From assembly GCF_002218195.1 (NCBI RefSeq), contig NZ_CP022336.1, forward strand, positions 3,033,001 to 3,097,000: a stretch of 64,000 nucleotides of DNA, written 5' to 3'. Of this stretch, positions 57,125 to 64,000 are shown in pieces; within the stretch, counting starts at the first letter, position 1; each line of letters opens with the position of its first letter. Source of the DNA: Sphingorhabdus sp. SMR4y (GTDB lineage: Bacteria > Pseudomonadota > Alphaproteobacteria > Sphingomonadales > Sphingomonadaceae). The notes below the pieces were generated by a model. The model searched no databases and had not been told where the DNA came from. It saw nothing but the letters and a program-made list of their open reading frames with translations. The position numbers and the translations under genes are program-made.

Positions 57125-58261
57125 TTATAGATAAATTCCCTTCTCCGCCGCGTCGCCCCCGCCTTCGAACGTCGCTTCCAGGTGCCAGGGCAGCGCGTTG
57201 ATTTCCGCTTCGCGGCGGATGCCGGTGGGGGTGGCGGTGACGCCGGGACAGTCGCGCTCTATTTCTGCAGCTTCCTCGGGGGGCATGCGGTAATAGCAGG
57301 GCGCGTCGTCATGGTCGGGATCGCAGACCGCGTAAAATTCCGGCAGGTCGTCTTCCTCATCCGGTCCCGGCCCCGTCCCCGGAAGCGCCTCCGCCGCGCC
57401 GGCCAGCGTCGCCAGCTCCTCCTCGGTCGGGGTGGCGATCAGCGGCGCGGTGTCCTCGCCCTTGCCAATGGCCTCGAGCATTGCGCCAAAGCGGGCGGCG
57501 CCGCGCTGGGCCGGGATCTGCTCGGCTAAACGATCGAGCCGCGCCAGATGCGCGAGCAGCAGGCGGCTGTCGTAGCGGCGGCGCATGCCCACCACCTCGC
57601 CATGATAATAGACCGGCTCCTCGATGCCCTCGATCGCCCGCTCCTGCAACCTGTCCTGCGCCTCCTCCCGCGCCAGCACCAGCGCCGCCAGCCAGGCGCG
57701 GGCAAAATCCAGATCGCGCCGCTTCAGGTCATAGGCCGACTGGCGGCTGCGCTGGACAAAATAGGCCGACGCTTGGACATTGCCGGTGCGGGCGAGGGCT
57801 TCGAGGAATTTCACGCGCAGTTCGGGGTGCCAGCCGTCGTGGCGGGTTGTTGGGGAGGGGTGTGTGTCCGTTAGCCCTGAGCCTGTCGAACCACGCTCCT
57901 CGTCCGATAGGCGCCCTTCGACAGGCTCAGGGCTAACGGAATCTGAAAGCCCCTCCTTTTCAAAGGAGGGGTTAGGGTGGTTTCTCTCGGCCGGGTGGCG
58001 TTGCTGAGGCTCCAGTCCCGTCTCCTCGGCACCACCCCCATTCGCTGACGCGAGCGATGCATCCGCATCGCCACCACCCCTTATGTCCCCTCCTCTGAAG
58101 AGGAGGGGCTTGTTCTGGTCTTCACCCGCGCCTTCGCCATCACCGGTCTCTCGACTGCGCTCGAGACGAACGGATTTATCTCGAGCATCCTCCCCACCAT
58201 CCCCCGCAGCCTCACCCCGCACCACCCGCAGGCGGTGAATAAATTCATCCTGAAATGTCAT
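57125..58261 (-). CDS. Terminase-small-subunit-like/HTH protein with repeat-invaded N-terminal half
   Basis: 378 residues. The C-terminal ~230 residues begin 'GWHPELRVKFLEALARTGNV' and continue 'YFVQRSRQSAYDLKRRD', a helix-turn-helix protein type seen in sphingomonads and somewhat like phage terminase small subunits. Residues ~30-140 are low-complexity and come from intergenic-type repeats read in frame (57868-57939, 57950-57971, 58087-58108, 58144-58172). One encodes 'SVSPEPVEGRLSDEERGSTG'. The insertions keep the frame open. Function unknown. Confidence 0.65.
   Translation of the reverse strand: MTFQDEFIHRLRVVRGEAAGDGGEDARDKSVRLERSRETGDGEGAGEDQNKPLLFRGGDIRGGGDADASLASANGGGAEETGLEPQQRHPAERNHPNPSFEKEGLSDSVSPEPVEGRLSDEERGSTGSGLTDTHPSPTTRHDGWHPELRVKFLEALARTGNVQASAYFVQRSRQSAYDLKRRDLDFARAWLAALVLAREEAQDRLQERAIEGIEEPVYYHGEVVGMRRRYDSRLLLAHLARLDRLAEQIPAQRGAARFGAMLEAIGKGEDTAPLIATPTEEELATLAGAAEALPGTGPGPDEEDDLPEFYAVCDPDHDDAPCYYRMPPEEAAEIERDCPGVTATPTGIRREAEINALPWHLEATFEGGGDAAEKGIYL
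57868..57939. repeat. Sphingomonad palindromic repeat, copy B (inside a CDS)
   Basis: Perfect 23-bp arms at 57868-57890 and 57917-57939 share CCTGAGCCTGTCGAA with copies A and C. Read through in frame by the gene on the minus strand. Confidence 0.8.
57950..57971. repeat. Hairpin repeat CCCCTCCTTT/AAAGGAGGGG
   Basis: A 10-bp perfect stem with a 2-base loop inside the coding frame. A similar element (CCCCTCCTC-TGAA-GAGGAGGGG) is at 58087-58108. Confidence 0.7.
58087..58108. repeat. Hairpin repeat CCCCTCCTC/GAGGAGGGG
   Basis: A 9-bp stem with a TGAA loop, the second relative of 57950-57971 within the same gene. Confidence 0.7.
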
Positions 58262-58378
58262 AGGTTTTACTCCTTATAAGGGACCATCCTGACCGCAGCA
58301 CAGAGGTACGGCGGGGTAGGGATGGTTTGTTAAAGGGAGTTAAAATAACCTATTTGGCTTGTTGTAGGAAAGGGTCAT

Positions 58379-59599
58379 TTACTCAATTCTAGTTACTAAA
58401 ATGTGTGGAAGAAAACCATTCTTGTGCTCATAGTTAGGATTGAATCTTGAATCCGAAACTTCCAGTGCTTTGTCTATGCCATGTGCCGCTGTTCGCTTAA
58501 TATGGGTGATATCCACAGTTTTCAGGCGTTCGTTTTCTTTGTTCGTGTACGATTGCTGAAAAACATCTAACCCAAAATCTACCGCCCCTGGATTAACTAT
58601 GATCATTTTTGCCTTATTCCGCGAGGCCACCCATCTACGCAGGATAGAATTAATGTGGGCATCACTAAAAGAATAACCGATAATTATTAGTCTGTTGGAT
58701 TTGTTGAGAGATTTTTCAAATTCATATCGTAGATTTAGAAATGGCCCATCTACTCGCAACTTTCCGTCTTGACCTCCGAATATCATCGAAGCGTTTGACC
58801 GATGCCACTTAGAAATTTCTGGTGGGGTATCGTGGACTATTATGTCGTCTAAAGTGCCACTCCAATTGATAGAGCCGTGCAACTTTATCAGGTTAATCGA
58901 CTGCTTTTTGAAGCCGACAAATTGCCGACTACTCCATTCATCCAGCCCGTAATCCCAAGTACAATTGTTTGAAACGCAAGAATTTTCGACGAGCATATCG
59001 TAGTTTAAAGTTCCCACAATCGCATTCCTTCTATCGGACCAGCTAACAAGTTTATCTAAGTATTTGATAGAATGTGGAGGATTCGAAAGTATTTTCACCA
59101 AAATATCGATATACATTGCAGCAGTTTGAGAAGAATCATCGATATTTTTATCCGAGTTCACTGCCTCAGAAATTGATTTTGCGGCTTCATGGAGTCGATG
59201 CTGGTTGACGTGAACAAGTCCATGGGATCGGTTCCGAGATTGATCCTGAATGGCCTCAATTATGCCTTTCATGAATTTTTTCTCATTAAATTTGGGCTTG
59301 ATGTGGTCCAGGATTGGATCCCAGCTATAAACAAATTCTGACAGGGGATCACTATTTCGGCTGAGAAGACGTAAGATTGCATCGTATGCGTCTTCAATAT
59401 TGACCTTGTTAAACGGTGAACCCCCGGAAAGAACTTGTCTTGCTTGCAGCTTTGAAATTACGTAGCCGAAGAGAATTCGTTGGCTTCCATACTCGGGTTT
59501 ATGCAGTTCGTCATAAACGACTTCAGTTAACCCGAGCGCATCAGGCAGGCCGGCATCCATTGATGCGCCTGCTCCTAGAAGAATGACCGGTCTGTTCAA
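58379..59599 (-). CDS. SIR2-domain protein, candidate defence NADase
   Basis: 406 residues, distinctly AT-richer than the neighbouring genes. 'VILLGAGASMDAGLPDALGL' holds GAGAS (9-13), the NAD pocket of SIR2-like proteins. 'GTLNYDMLVE' (196-201) has the Asn-x-Asp motif, 'LIKLHGSINW' the catalytic His241, and 'LIIIGYSFSDAHINSIL' (about 304-320) the C-terminal SIR2_2 strand. No zinc-binding Cys pairs are present, so it is not a protein deacetylase of Sir2 type. Relatives in phage defence (SIR2-HerA, Thoeris, DSR) destroy NAD on infection. No helicase or sensor gene is adjacent. Confidence 0.8.
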   Translation of the reverse strand: MNRPVILLGAGASMDAGLPDALGLTEVVYDELHKPEYGSQRILFGYVISKLQARQVLSGGSPFNKVNIEDAYDAILRLLSRNSDPLSEFVYSWDPILDHIKPKFNEKKFMKGIIEAIQDQSRNRSHGLVHVNQHRLHEAAKSISEAVNSDKNIDDSSQTAAMYIDILVKILSNPPHSIKYLDKLVSWSDRRNAIVGTLNYDMLVENSCVSNNCTWDYGLDEWSSRQFVGFKKQSINLIKLHGSINWSGTLDDIIVHDTPPEISKWHRSNASMIFGGQDGKLRVDGPFLNLRYEFEKSLNKSNRLIIIGYSFSDAHINSILRRWVASRNKAKMIIVNPGAVDFGLDVFQQSYTNKENERLKTVDITHIKRTAAHGIDKALEVSDSRFNPNYEHKNGFLPHILVTRIE

Positions 59600-59659
59600 A
59601 AGTTTAATATCCTCAATCAGATTTGAAATACGATGATAGCCGCAATTGTCCCCCGTCCC

Positions 59660-59860
59660 CTAATTAGCAGACCAACTTTTCCCGGTCGCCTCAATCGCCT
59701 TCAAAAGCGCCCTCTTGCTATCGGTCCGGCACTTGCCAGAACTTTGCGGCAGATCGGTTATCCCGGACAGCGTTATGCGGCGCGCGACATCGCGTGCGAA
59801 TGTCGCTAGCGGCACAGGCTTGCATTCATTCTTCAATATTTTCGATGCCATAGGCGCCAT
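59660..59860 (-). CDS. Short hypothetical protein upstream of SIR2 gene
   Basis: 66 residues ('MAPMASKILKNECKPVPLAT' to 'KRALLKAIEATGKSWSAN'), basic, no family recognised. Same strand, 60 bp before the SIR2-gene start, so a shared transcript is possible. No good ribosome-binding site precedes either ATG. It may be the frameshifted continuation of the 30-codon ORF that overlaps its start. Confidence 0.4.
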   Translation of the reverse strand: MAPMASKILKNECKPVPLATFARDVARRITLSGITDLPQSSGKCRTDSKRALLKAIEATGKSWSAN

Positions 59861-59918
59861 CCGTTTCCTGTCTGATCCGTTGCTCCATATAGGCCTTGTC
59901 GGCGTCGGGATAAAGCAT
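59826..59918 (-). CDS. 30-codon ORF with strong ribosome-binding site
   Basis: Begins 'MLYPDADKAYMEQRIRQETD' and ends 'GIENIEE'. GGAGGG lies five bases before its ATG, the best start signal in this gap. It overlaps the next small ORF out of frame. Either a genuine microprotein or the front of a ~95-residue gene broken by a frameshift. Confidence 0.45.
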   Translation of the reverse strand: MLYPDADKAYMEQRIRQETDGAYGIENIEE

Positions 59919-59948
59919 AGTAGCCCTCCTCTCGCACGAGCAAACCCC

Positions 59949-60278
59949 TCACCCCAACCCCGTAACCCCCAACAGACACACCACAAACCCATAGCCCAGC
60001 ACGCCATAAACCCCCGCCCGGAACCACGGATAGGGGATGCGGGCCTTTGCCGGGTAGCCGGTCGGGTGGACGACGGTGAGGCGCTCGCCGATCACCGGGG
60101 TGGGGAAGGGCGTGGTCAGCGGGTCGCGGACCTCGATAAAGCCGCCGCGTCCATCGGGCACCAGCAGCACCGCGCTGTACAGCGTCGCGCCGCCGCGCCG
60201 CTGGATCTGGTGACGGACGATCTGCGCCGGCACGCGCCGGGTGCCGCCGCGGATATACAGCAGGTCGCTGCGGATCAT
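59949..60278 (-). CDS. DUF3592-like membrane protein, start uncertain
   Basis: 109 residues from the ATG at 60278. 'RRGGATLYSAVLLVPDGRGG' with 'PYPWFRAGVYGVLGYGFVVC' fits DUF3592-type proteins, which have a TM at each end. The expected first TM ('LALLIGLALAACGLTLM') is encoded just upstream in frame, but no ATG, GTG or TTG exists before a stop near 60337. The start codon is therefore unusual or the gene is damaged. Confidence 0.55.
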   Translation of the reverse strand: MIRSDLLYIRGGTRRVPAQIVRHQIQRRGGATLYSAVLLVPDGRGGFIEVRDPLTTPFPTPVIGERLTVVHPTGYPAKARIPYPWFRAGVYGVLGYGFVVCLLGVTGLG

Positions 60279-60430
60279 CAGCGTCAGGCCGCAGGCCGCG
60301 AGGGCCAGGCCGATCAGGAGGGCAAGCGTTTCGATGGCGCGGCGCTATCATGCTTTGCGGAGGCTGTTAAGGGGTGGCTTCCTTCTCCCTTCAGGGAGTT
60401 GGGAGCGGCTGGACAATCCCGAAGGCAATC

Positions 60431-60500
60431 CACTAGTCCCGAGCTTGTCGAAGGGCGGCTGGCGACGCGAGGCGTGGTTCGACAGGCTCACCACTAACGG
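60431..60500. repeat. Sphingomonad palindromic repeat, copy C
   Basis: Imperfect arms at 60431-60452 and 60478-60500 around GAGCTTGTCGAA and TTCGACAGGCTC, in the gap (60279-60525) between the DUF3592-like and GNAT genes. Nothing else is seen in that gap. Confidence 0.7.
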
Positions 60501-60525
60501 GCCAGGCTGTTGAATCCTTCAGCCT

Positions 60526-61152
60526 TTACCCCTCGCCATCGAGCCACAGGCGCTGCCACTCGGCGCGGGTGATTTCCCAGACCAGCGAGGGGCGGGTGCT
60601 GCCGTCGGCGCGCTGGCTGACGATCTCGCCCCTGCGGGTGAAGCCGAGGCCGTCGAGCAGGTGCGCGGTGCGGATATTGTCGGGGGCGGCGGTTTCGCAG
60701 ATCAGGTCGAGGCCCAGGCATTCGAACATCCAGGCAAAGCTCTGCCGCGCGCCCTCGACGCCGCGGCGCTGGCCCTGGCGGTCGGGGTGGAGCGCGCCGC
60801 CGAGCTCGCCGGCCGCCCATTCGGGCCAGACGCAGATATCGCTATAGCCGGCAATGCGGCCCTGTTCGTCGAAGCTGAGAAACAGCAGCCCGCTGCCCTG
60901 TTCGTGCTGTGCCTGATGGTCGGCGATGAAGGCGCGCACCGACTCCACGGTCAGCGGGCGGGGCAGGGTGTAGATCGGCGCGTGGATCTGCGGGTCGTCG
61001 AGAAAGGCGTGGAAGGCGGCGGCGTCATCGGCCGTGGCGAGGCGCGACGAGTCGCCGTCCGCGGCAAGGCTGGTGGCGCTGGCGACGGCGGCGCGGATGG
61101 CGGCGGCCTTGGCTTCCGGAACCGGGCTGCGAGTGATCGGAATGCGGTTCAT
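60526..61152 (-). CDS. GNAT-family acetyltransferase
   Basis: 208 residues. The GNAT fold is recognised from 'ATADDAAAFHAFLDDPQIHA', 'GELGGALHPDRQGQRRGVEG' (acetyl-CoA loop) and 'AAPDNIRTAHLLDGLGFTRR'. It resembles RimJ/RimL-type enzymes acting on protein N-termini or small amines. The N-terminal 30 residues are low-complexity. Confidence 0.82.
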   Translation of the reverse strand: MNRIPITRSPVPEAKAAAIRAAVASATSLAADGDSSRLATADDAAAFHAFLDDPQIHAPIYTLPRPLTVESVRAFIADHQAQHEQGSGLLFLSFDEQGRIAGYSDICVWPEWAAGELGGALHPDRQGQRRGVEGARQSFAWMFECLGLDLICETAAPDNIRTAHLLDGLGFTRRGEIVSQRADGSTRPSLVWEITRAEWQRLWLDGEG

Positions 61153-61272
61153 TGCGCCACTTTAGCGGTTTTTGCCGCAGAGGAACAGAGAGTCTTAACC
61201 GGCCAATTAAATCTCTAATTGCAACTCGTTCCCGCCAATGGCATAAGGTGGAAAAAAGCTGGGAGAGACGGC

Positions 61273-62817
61273 ATGACTGAAGTGACTGGGACGACCCGGA
61301 TCGTGAACGAAGGCAGTGCAGCAGCAGAATCGGTCGACGTGCTGATCGTCGGCGCGGGCATTTCCGGGATCGGCATGGCGGTGCATCTGCGCGACAAATG
61401 TCCGGGCAAGAGCTTTGCCATTGTCGAGCGGCGCGACGAGATCGGGGGAACGTGGAACCTGTTCCAGTATCCCGGCATCCGCAGCGACAGCGACATGCAC
61501 ACATTGGGCTTCAATTTCGAACCGTGGACCGAGCAGAAGGCGATTGCCGACGGCCCCTCGATCATCAAATATCTCCACCGGATCAAGGCCAAGCATGATC
61601 TGGAGAAACATATCCGTTTCGGCCACAAGGTGCTGTCGGCGAGCTGGTCGAGCGAGGAGGCGCGCTGGACGGTGACGGCGGAGAAAGCCGACGGCAGCCA
61701 GGTCACGATGCACGCCAATTTCGTCTATATGGGCGCCGGCTATTATGATTATGACCATCCCTATGACGCGCAGATCGAGGGCTTGCAGAATTTCAGGGGC
61801 GAGGTCGTCCACCCGCAATTCTGGCCCAAGGATCTCGACTATGCGGGCAAGAAGGTGGTGATCATCGGCAGCGGCGCGACGGCGGTGACGATTGTCCCGG
61901 TGGTCGCGGAAAAGGCCAGCCATGTGACGATGCTGCAGCGCACGCCGACCTGGTATGCGGCGCGCCCGGCGAAGGACGCTCTGGCCAATTTCCTGCGCAA
62001 GATCATGCCGGAGAAATGGGCCTATGCGATCATCCGCAAGAAGAATGTGTGGATGCAGGACATCACTTTCCGCACCTCGCGCGACAATCCGGAAAAGGTC
62101 ATCCGCAAGCTGGAAAAGCCGCTCAAGAAAGAGCTGGGCGACAAATATGTGAAGGAAGATTACACGCCGCCTTACGGTCCGTGGGAGCAACGGCTGTGCC
62201 TGGTGCCCGACAGCGACATGTTCAAGGCGATTGCCGCGGGCCGGGCGGATCTGAAGACCGGCCATATCGACACGGTCACCGAAAGCGGCATCAGGCTGAA
62301 ATCCGGCGAGACGCTGGACGCGGATATCATCGTCACCGCGACCGGGCTGAAACTGGCGGTGGCCGGCAAGGTCGCCTTCGAAGTGGACGGCAAGCCGGTG
62401 CACTGGCCCGACCATTATTATTACAAGGGCTGCATGTTCTCCGACATTCCCAATCTGGCGATCGTCTTCGGCTATCTGAACGCGAGCTGGACGCTGAAGG
62501 CGGATATCGTGTCGGAATTTACCTGCCGCGTGCTCAACCACATGGACGCGACCGCGACGCGGATCGCCAATCCGGTGCTCGACACGGAGCTGGAGCAGGA
62601 GCAATTGTTCGATTTCTCGTCCGGCTATATCCAGCGGTCGATCGATGAATTGCCGCGCAACAGCACCGCCATGCCGTGGAAGCTCAACCAGGACTATCTC
62701 TTCGACAAGAAAATCCTGCGCAACGATCCGGTCGATGACGGGGTGCTCCGCTTTTACGGCCCCAATTCGCAACAGGGGGCGGAGGCGGGCGAGCCGGCTC
62801 TCGAAGCCGCCGAATAA
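61273..62817 (+). CDS. Baeyer-Villiger-type flavin monooxygenase 1
   Basis: 514 residues. FAD motif 'VLIVGAGISGIGMAVHLRDK', NADPH motif 'VVIIGSGATAVTIVPVVAEK', and between them 'FRGEVVHPQFWP', which satisfies the type I BVMO fingerprint FxGxxxHxxxW. 'IGGTWNLFQYPGIRSDSDM' is also conserved. Such enzymes turn ketones into esters or lactones, or oxidise sulfur and nitrogen. ATG at 61273 follows GGGAGAG. It is a close paralogue of the gene at 63304. Confidence 0.92.
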   Translation: MTEVTGTTRIVNEGSAAAESVDVLIVGAGISGIGMAVHLRDKCPGKSFAIVERRDEIGGTWNLFQYPGIRSDSDMHTLGFNFEPWTEQKAIADGPSIIKYLHRIKAKHDLEKHIRFGHKVLSASWSSEEARWTVTAEKADGSQVTMHANFVYMGAGYYDYDHPYDAQIEGLQNFRGEVVHPQFWPKDLDYAGKKVVIIGSGATAVTIVPVVAEKASHVTMLQRTPTWYAARPAKDALANFLRKIMPEKWAYAIIRKKNVWMQDITFRTSRDNPEKVIRKLEKPLKKELGDKYVKEDYTPPYGPWEQRLCLVPDSDMFKAIAAGRADLKTGHIDTVTESGIRLKSGETLDADIIVTATGLKLAVAGKVAFEVDGKPVHWPDHYYYKGCMFSDIPNLAIVFGYLNASWTLKADIVSEFTCRVLNHMDATATRIANPVLDTELEQEQLFDFSSGYIQRSIDELPRNSTAMPWKLNQDYLFDKKILRNDPVDDGVLRFYGPNSQQGAEAGEPALEAAE

Positions 62818-62906
62818 GCGCCCCGGCCGCCACGGCGGGCAGCGCCGGCGGATGCTTAACCATTTGTTGAGCAACATCCTCTAGTCAATCCCGCGGGGGA
62901 TTGGGC

Positions 62907-63239
62907 ATGGGTTATATGAATTCGCAATTTCGCACGGTTGAACCGGCGCTGATCGAACAGCGCAAGGCGTTCCGTCATCCGGTGCAGATCCAGCGAACCG
63001 CGATCCGGCAACATGGCAAAACCGCCAGGCAGGGCGAGCTGGTCGATCTCTCGATCTACGGTTGCCGGGTTGCCAGCGACAGCATGATTGCCGAGGGCAG
63101 CCGGATCTGGCTGCGCTTTGCAGACAGCAATCCGATCTCCGCGACCGCGATCTGGTGCCGGGATGGCCATGTCGGCTGCCGCTTCGACGAGACCCTCGAC
63201 CAGAAGCTGTTCCGGCGGCTGACACTGATCTGCGAATAG
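62907..63239 (+). CDS. PilZ-domain protein
   Basis: 110 residues. RxxxR is seen in 'EQRKAFRHPVQIQR', and the D/NxSxxG-type motif in 'ELVDLSIYGCRVAS'; 'ISATAIWCRDGHVGCRFDET' completes the barrel. Probable c-di-GMP receptor, stand-alone. It lies between the two BVMO genes; a common function with them is not evident. Confidence 0.82.
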   Translation: MGYMNSQFRTVEPALIEQRKAFRHPVQIQRTAIRQHGKTARQGELVDLSIYGCRVASDSMIAEGSRIWLRFADSNPISATAIWCRDGHVGCRFDETLDQKLFRRLTLICE

Positions 63240-63303
63240 CGGCATTCTGCCTGCCCACAATCCGCCGCTTGCCAACTGACAATCATGTCAGTAAGATGGA
63301 ATC

Positions 63304-64000
63304 ATGGAAAACAAGATCTTTGACGTTCTGATTGTCGGTGCCGGTCTGTCCGGTATCGGCGCGGCGGTTCACCTGACCAAAAGATGCCCGGGCAAAAGCT
63401 TTGCCATCGTCGAGGCGCGGGAGCGGCTGGGCGGGACCTGGGACCTGTTCAAATATCCCGGCATCCGCTCGGATAGCGACATGTATACTCTGGGCTATAA
63501 TTTCAAACCCTGGACCGCGCGCCGGGCGATTGCCGACGCGCCGTCAATTCTCGAATATCTCAACGAAACCGTCGCGGAATATGGTCTGCGGGACAAGATC
63601 CGGTTCAACCACAAGGTTGTCGATGCCAACTGGTCGAGCGCCGAGGCGTTGTGGACGGTCAGCCTGCAGCGCGGCGACGGATCGATCGACACCGTGCAGT
63701 GCAATTTCCTGCACATGTGTTCGGGCTATTACAGCTATGAGGAAGGGCATGATCCCGACTTCCCGGGCAAAGCCGATTTCGCCGGACCGATTGTCCATCC
63801 GCAATTCTGGCCGGAAGATCTGGATTATTCCGGCAAGAAGGTGGTGGTGATCGGCAGCGGCGCGACCGCCGTGACCCTGGTCCCCTCGATGGCGGAAACG
63901 GCCGCGCATGTAACCATGTTGCAGCGGTCGCCGACCTATATCGTATCGCGGCCGGGTGAAGACAAATGGGCGCTGCGGATGCGCAAATTCCTGCCGGGCA
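63304..64000 (+). CDS. Baeyer-Villiger-type flavin monooxygenase 2, 3' end outside window
   Basis: 232 residues visible of about 500. 'VLIVGAGLSGIGAAVHLTKR', 'FAGPIVHPQFWP' (BVMO fingerprint) and 'VVVIGSGATAVTLVPSMAET' parallel the upstream BVMO, with substantial identity throughout. The ATG at 63304 follows 64 bp after the PilZ gene. The pair probably arose by duplication. Confidence 0.9.
   Translation, partial: MENKIFDVLIVGAGLSGIGAAVHLTKRCPGKSFAIVEARERLGGTWDLFKYPGIRSDSDMYTLGYNFKPWTARRAIADAPSILEYLNETVAEYGLRDKIRFNHKVVDANWSSAEALWTVSLQRGDGSIDTVQCNFLHMCSGYYSYEEGHDPDFPGKADFAGPIVHPQFWPEDLDYSGKKVVVIGSGATAVTLVPSMAETAAHVTMLQRSPTYIVSRPGEDKWALRMRKFLPG

Noticed and set aside
58379-59599. SIR2 gene as protein deacetylase (CobB)
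   Set aside because: The zinc-binding Cys quartet and the CobB layout are missing, and the protein is too long with a SIR2_2-type C-terminus.
61207-62877. Minus-strand frame of 556 codons
   Set aside because: Antisense to the BVMO gene, whose plus-strand product has all family motifs.

Overview
The window is about 60% GC and reads as a chromosome segment of a sphingomonad (Alphaproteobacteria, Sphingomonadales). The main evidence is a complete protocatechuate 4,5-cleavage (lig) gene set with close resemblance to the Sphingobium SYK-6 enzymes, TonB-dependent uptake, class II DAHP synthase, a VPAPP-type C-terminal sorting tail, and the palindromic 'CTGAGCCTGTCGAA' repeats common in sphingomonads. 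No rRNA, tRNA or CRISPR array was recognised.

Region 1 (1-10475) is scarred accessory DNA. It holds a ThDP-dependent enzyme cut by the window edge, an IS3-family element (1732-3244) that has removed the 3' half of a fumarylacetoacetate-hydrolase-family gene, and then a small phenolic-catabolism island. The island contains a metallo-beta-lactamase-fold hydrolase, a SnoaL-like protein, a MarR regulator, a class A flavin hydroxylase, a DUF2783 protein, a hotdog thioesterase and a TetR regulator. A decayed tyrosine recombinase follows.

Region 2 (10476-19445) is the protocatechuate 4,5-cleavage pathway in two divergent units. One is ligK-ligU-ligI. The other is a LysR regulator with two DNA-binding domains, a DUF1932-type dehydrogenase, ligJ, ligA, ligB, ligC and an aldo-keto reductase. 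Together LigAB, LigC, LigI, LigU, LigJ and LigK convert protocatechuate to pyruvate and oxaloacetate.

Region 3 (19483-32307) is a 12-kb, eleven-gene minus-strand cluster behind a divergent LysR gene. In transcription order it encodes a TonB receptor, a secreted MBL-fold hydrolase, a flavin hydroxylase, a VOC-type extradiol dioxygenase, an alpha/beta hydrolase, a DUF2218 protein, an MFS transporter, a P450, a GST, a cupin and an FAH-family enzyme. Its make-up fits import, hydroxylation, ring cleavage and hydrolysis of an unidentified aromatic. It is my best candidate for an undescribed system.

Region 4 (32308-56907) is mostly housekeeping and signalling. It includes an OmpR regulator/LysM-FecR protein/CHASE2 kinase operon, DAHP synthase, an SleB-type hydrolase, a MATE exporter, a DUF2891 lipoprotein/LytS/LytTR operon, a CaiB-family enzyme, a PilZ protein, DksA, a Ser-rich protein with a PEP-CTERM-like tail, serS-surE-nlpD-like, a K+ channel, small membrane proteins and rimO.

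Region 5 (56908-64000) is accessory again. It carries palindromic repeats, a repeat-invaded CDS, an AT-rich SIR2-domain gene resembling defence effectors, short orphan ORFs, a GNAT protein, and two neighbouring Baeyer-Villiger-type flavin monooxygenases separated by a PilZ gene. The second monooxygenase runs off the right edge.
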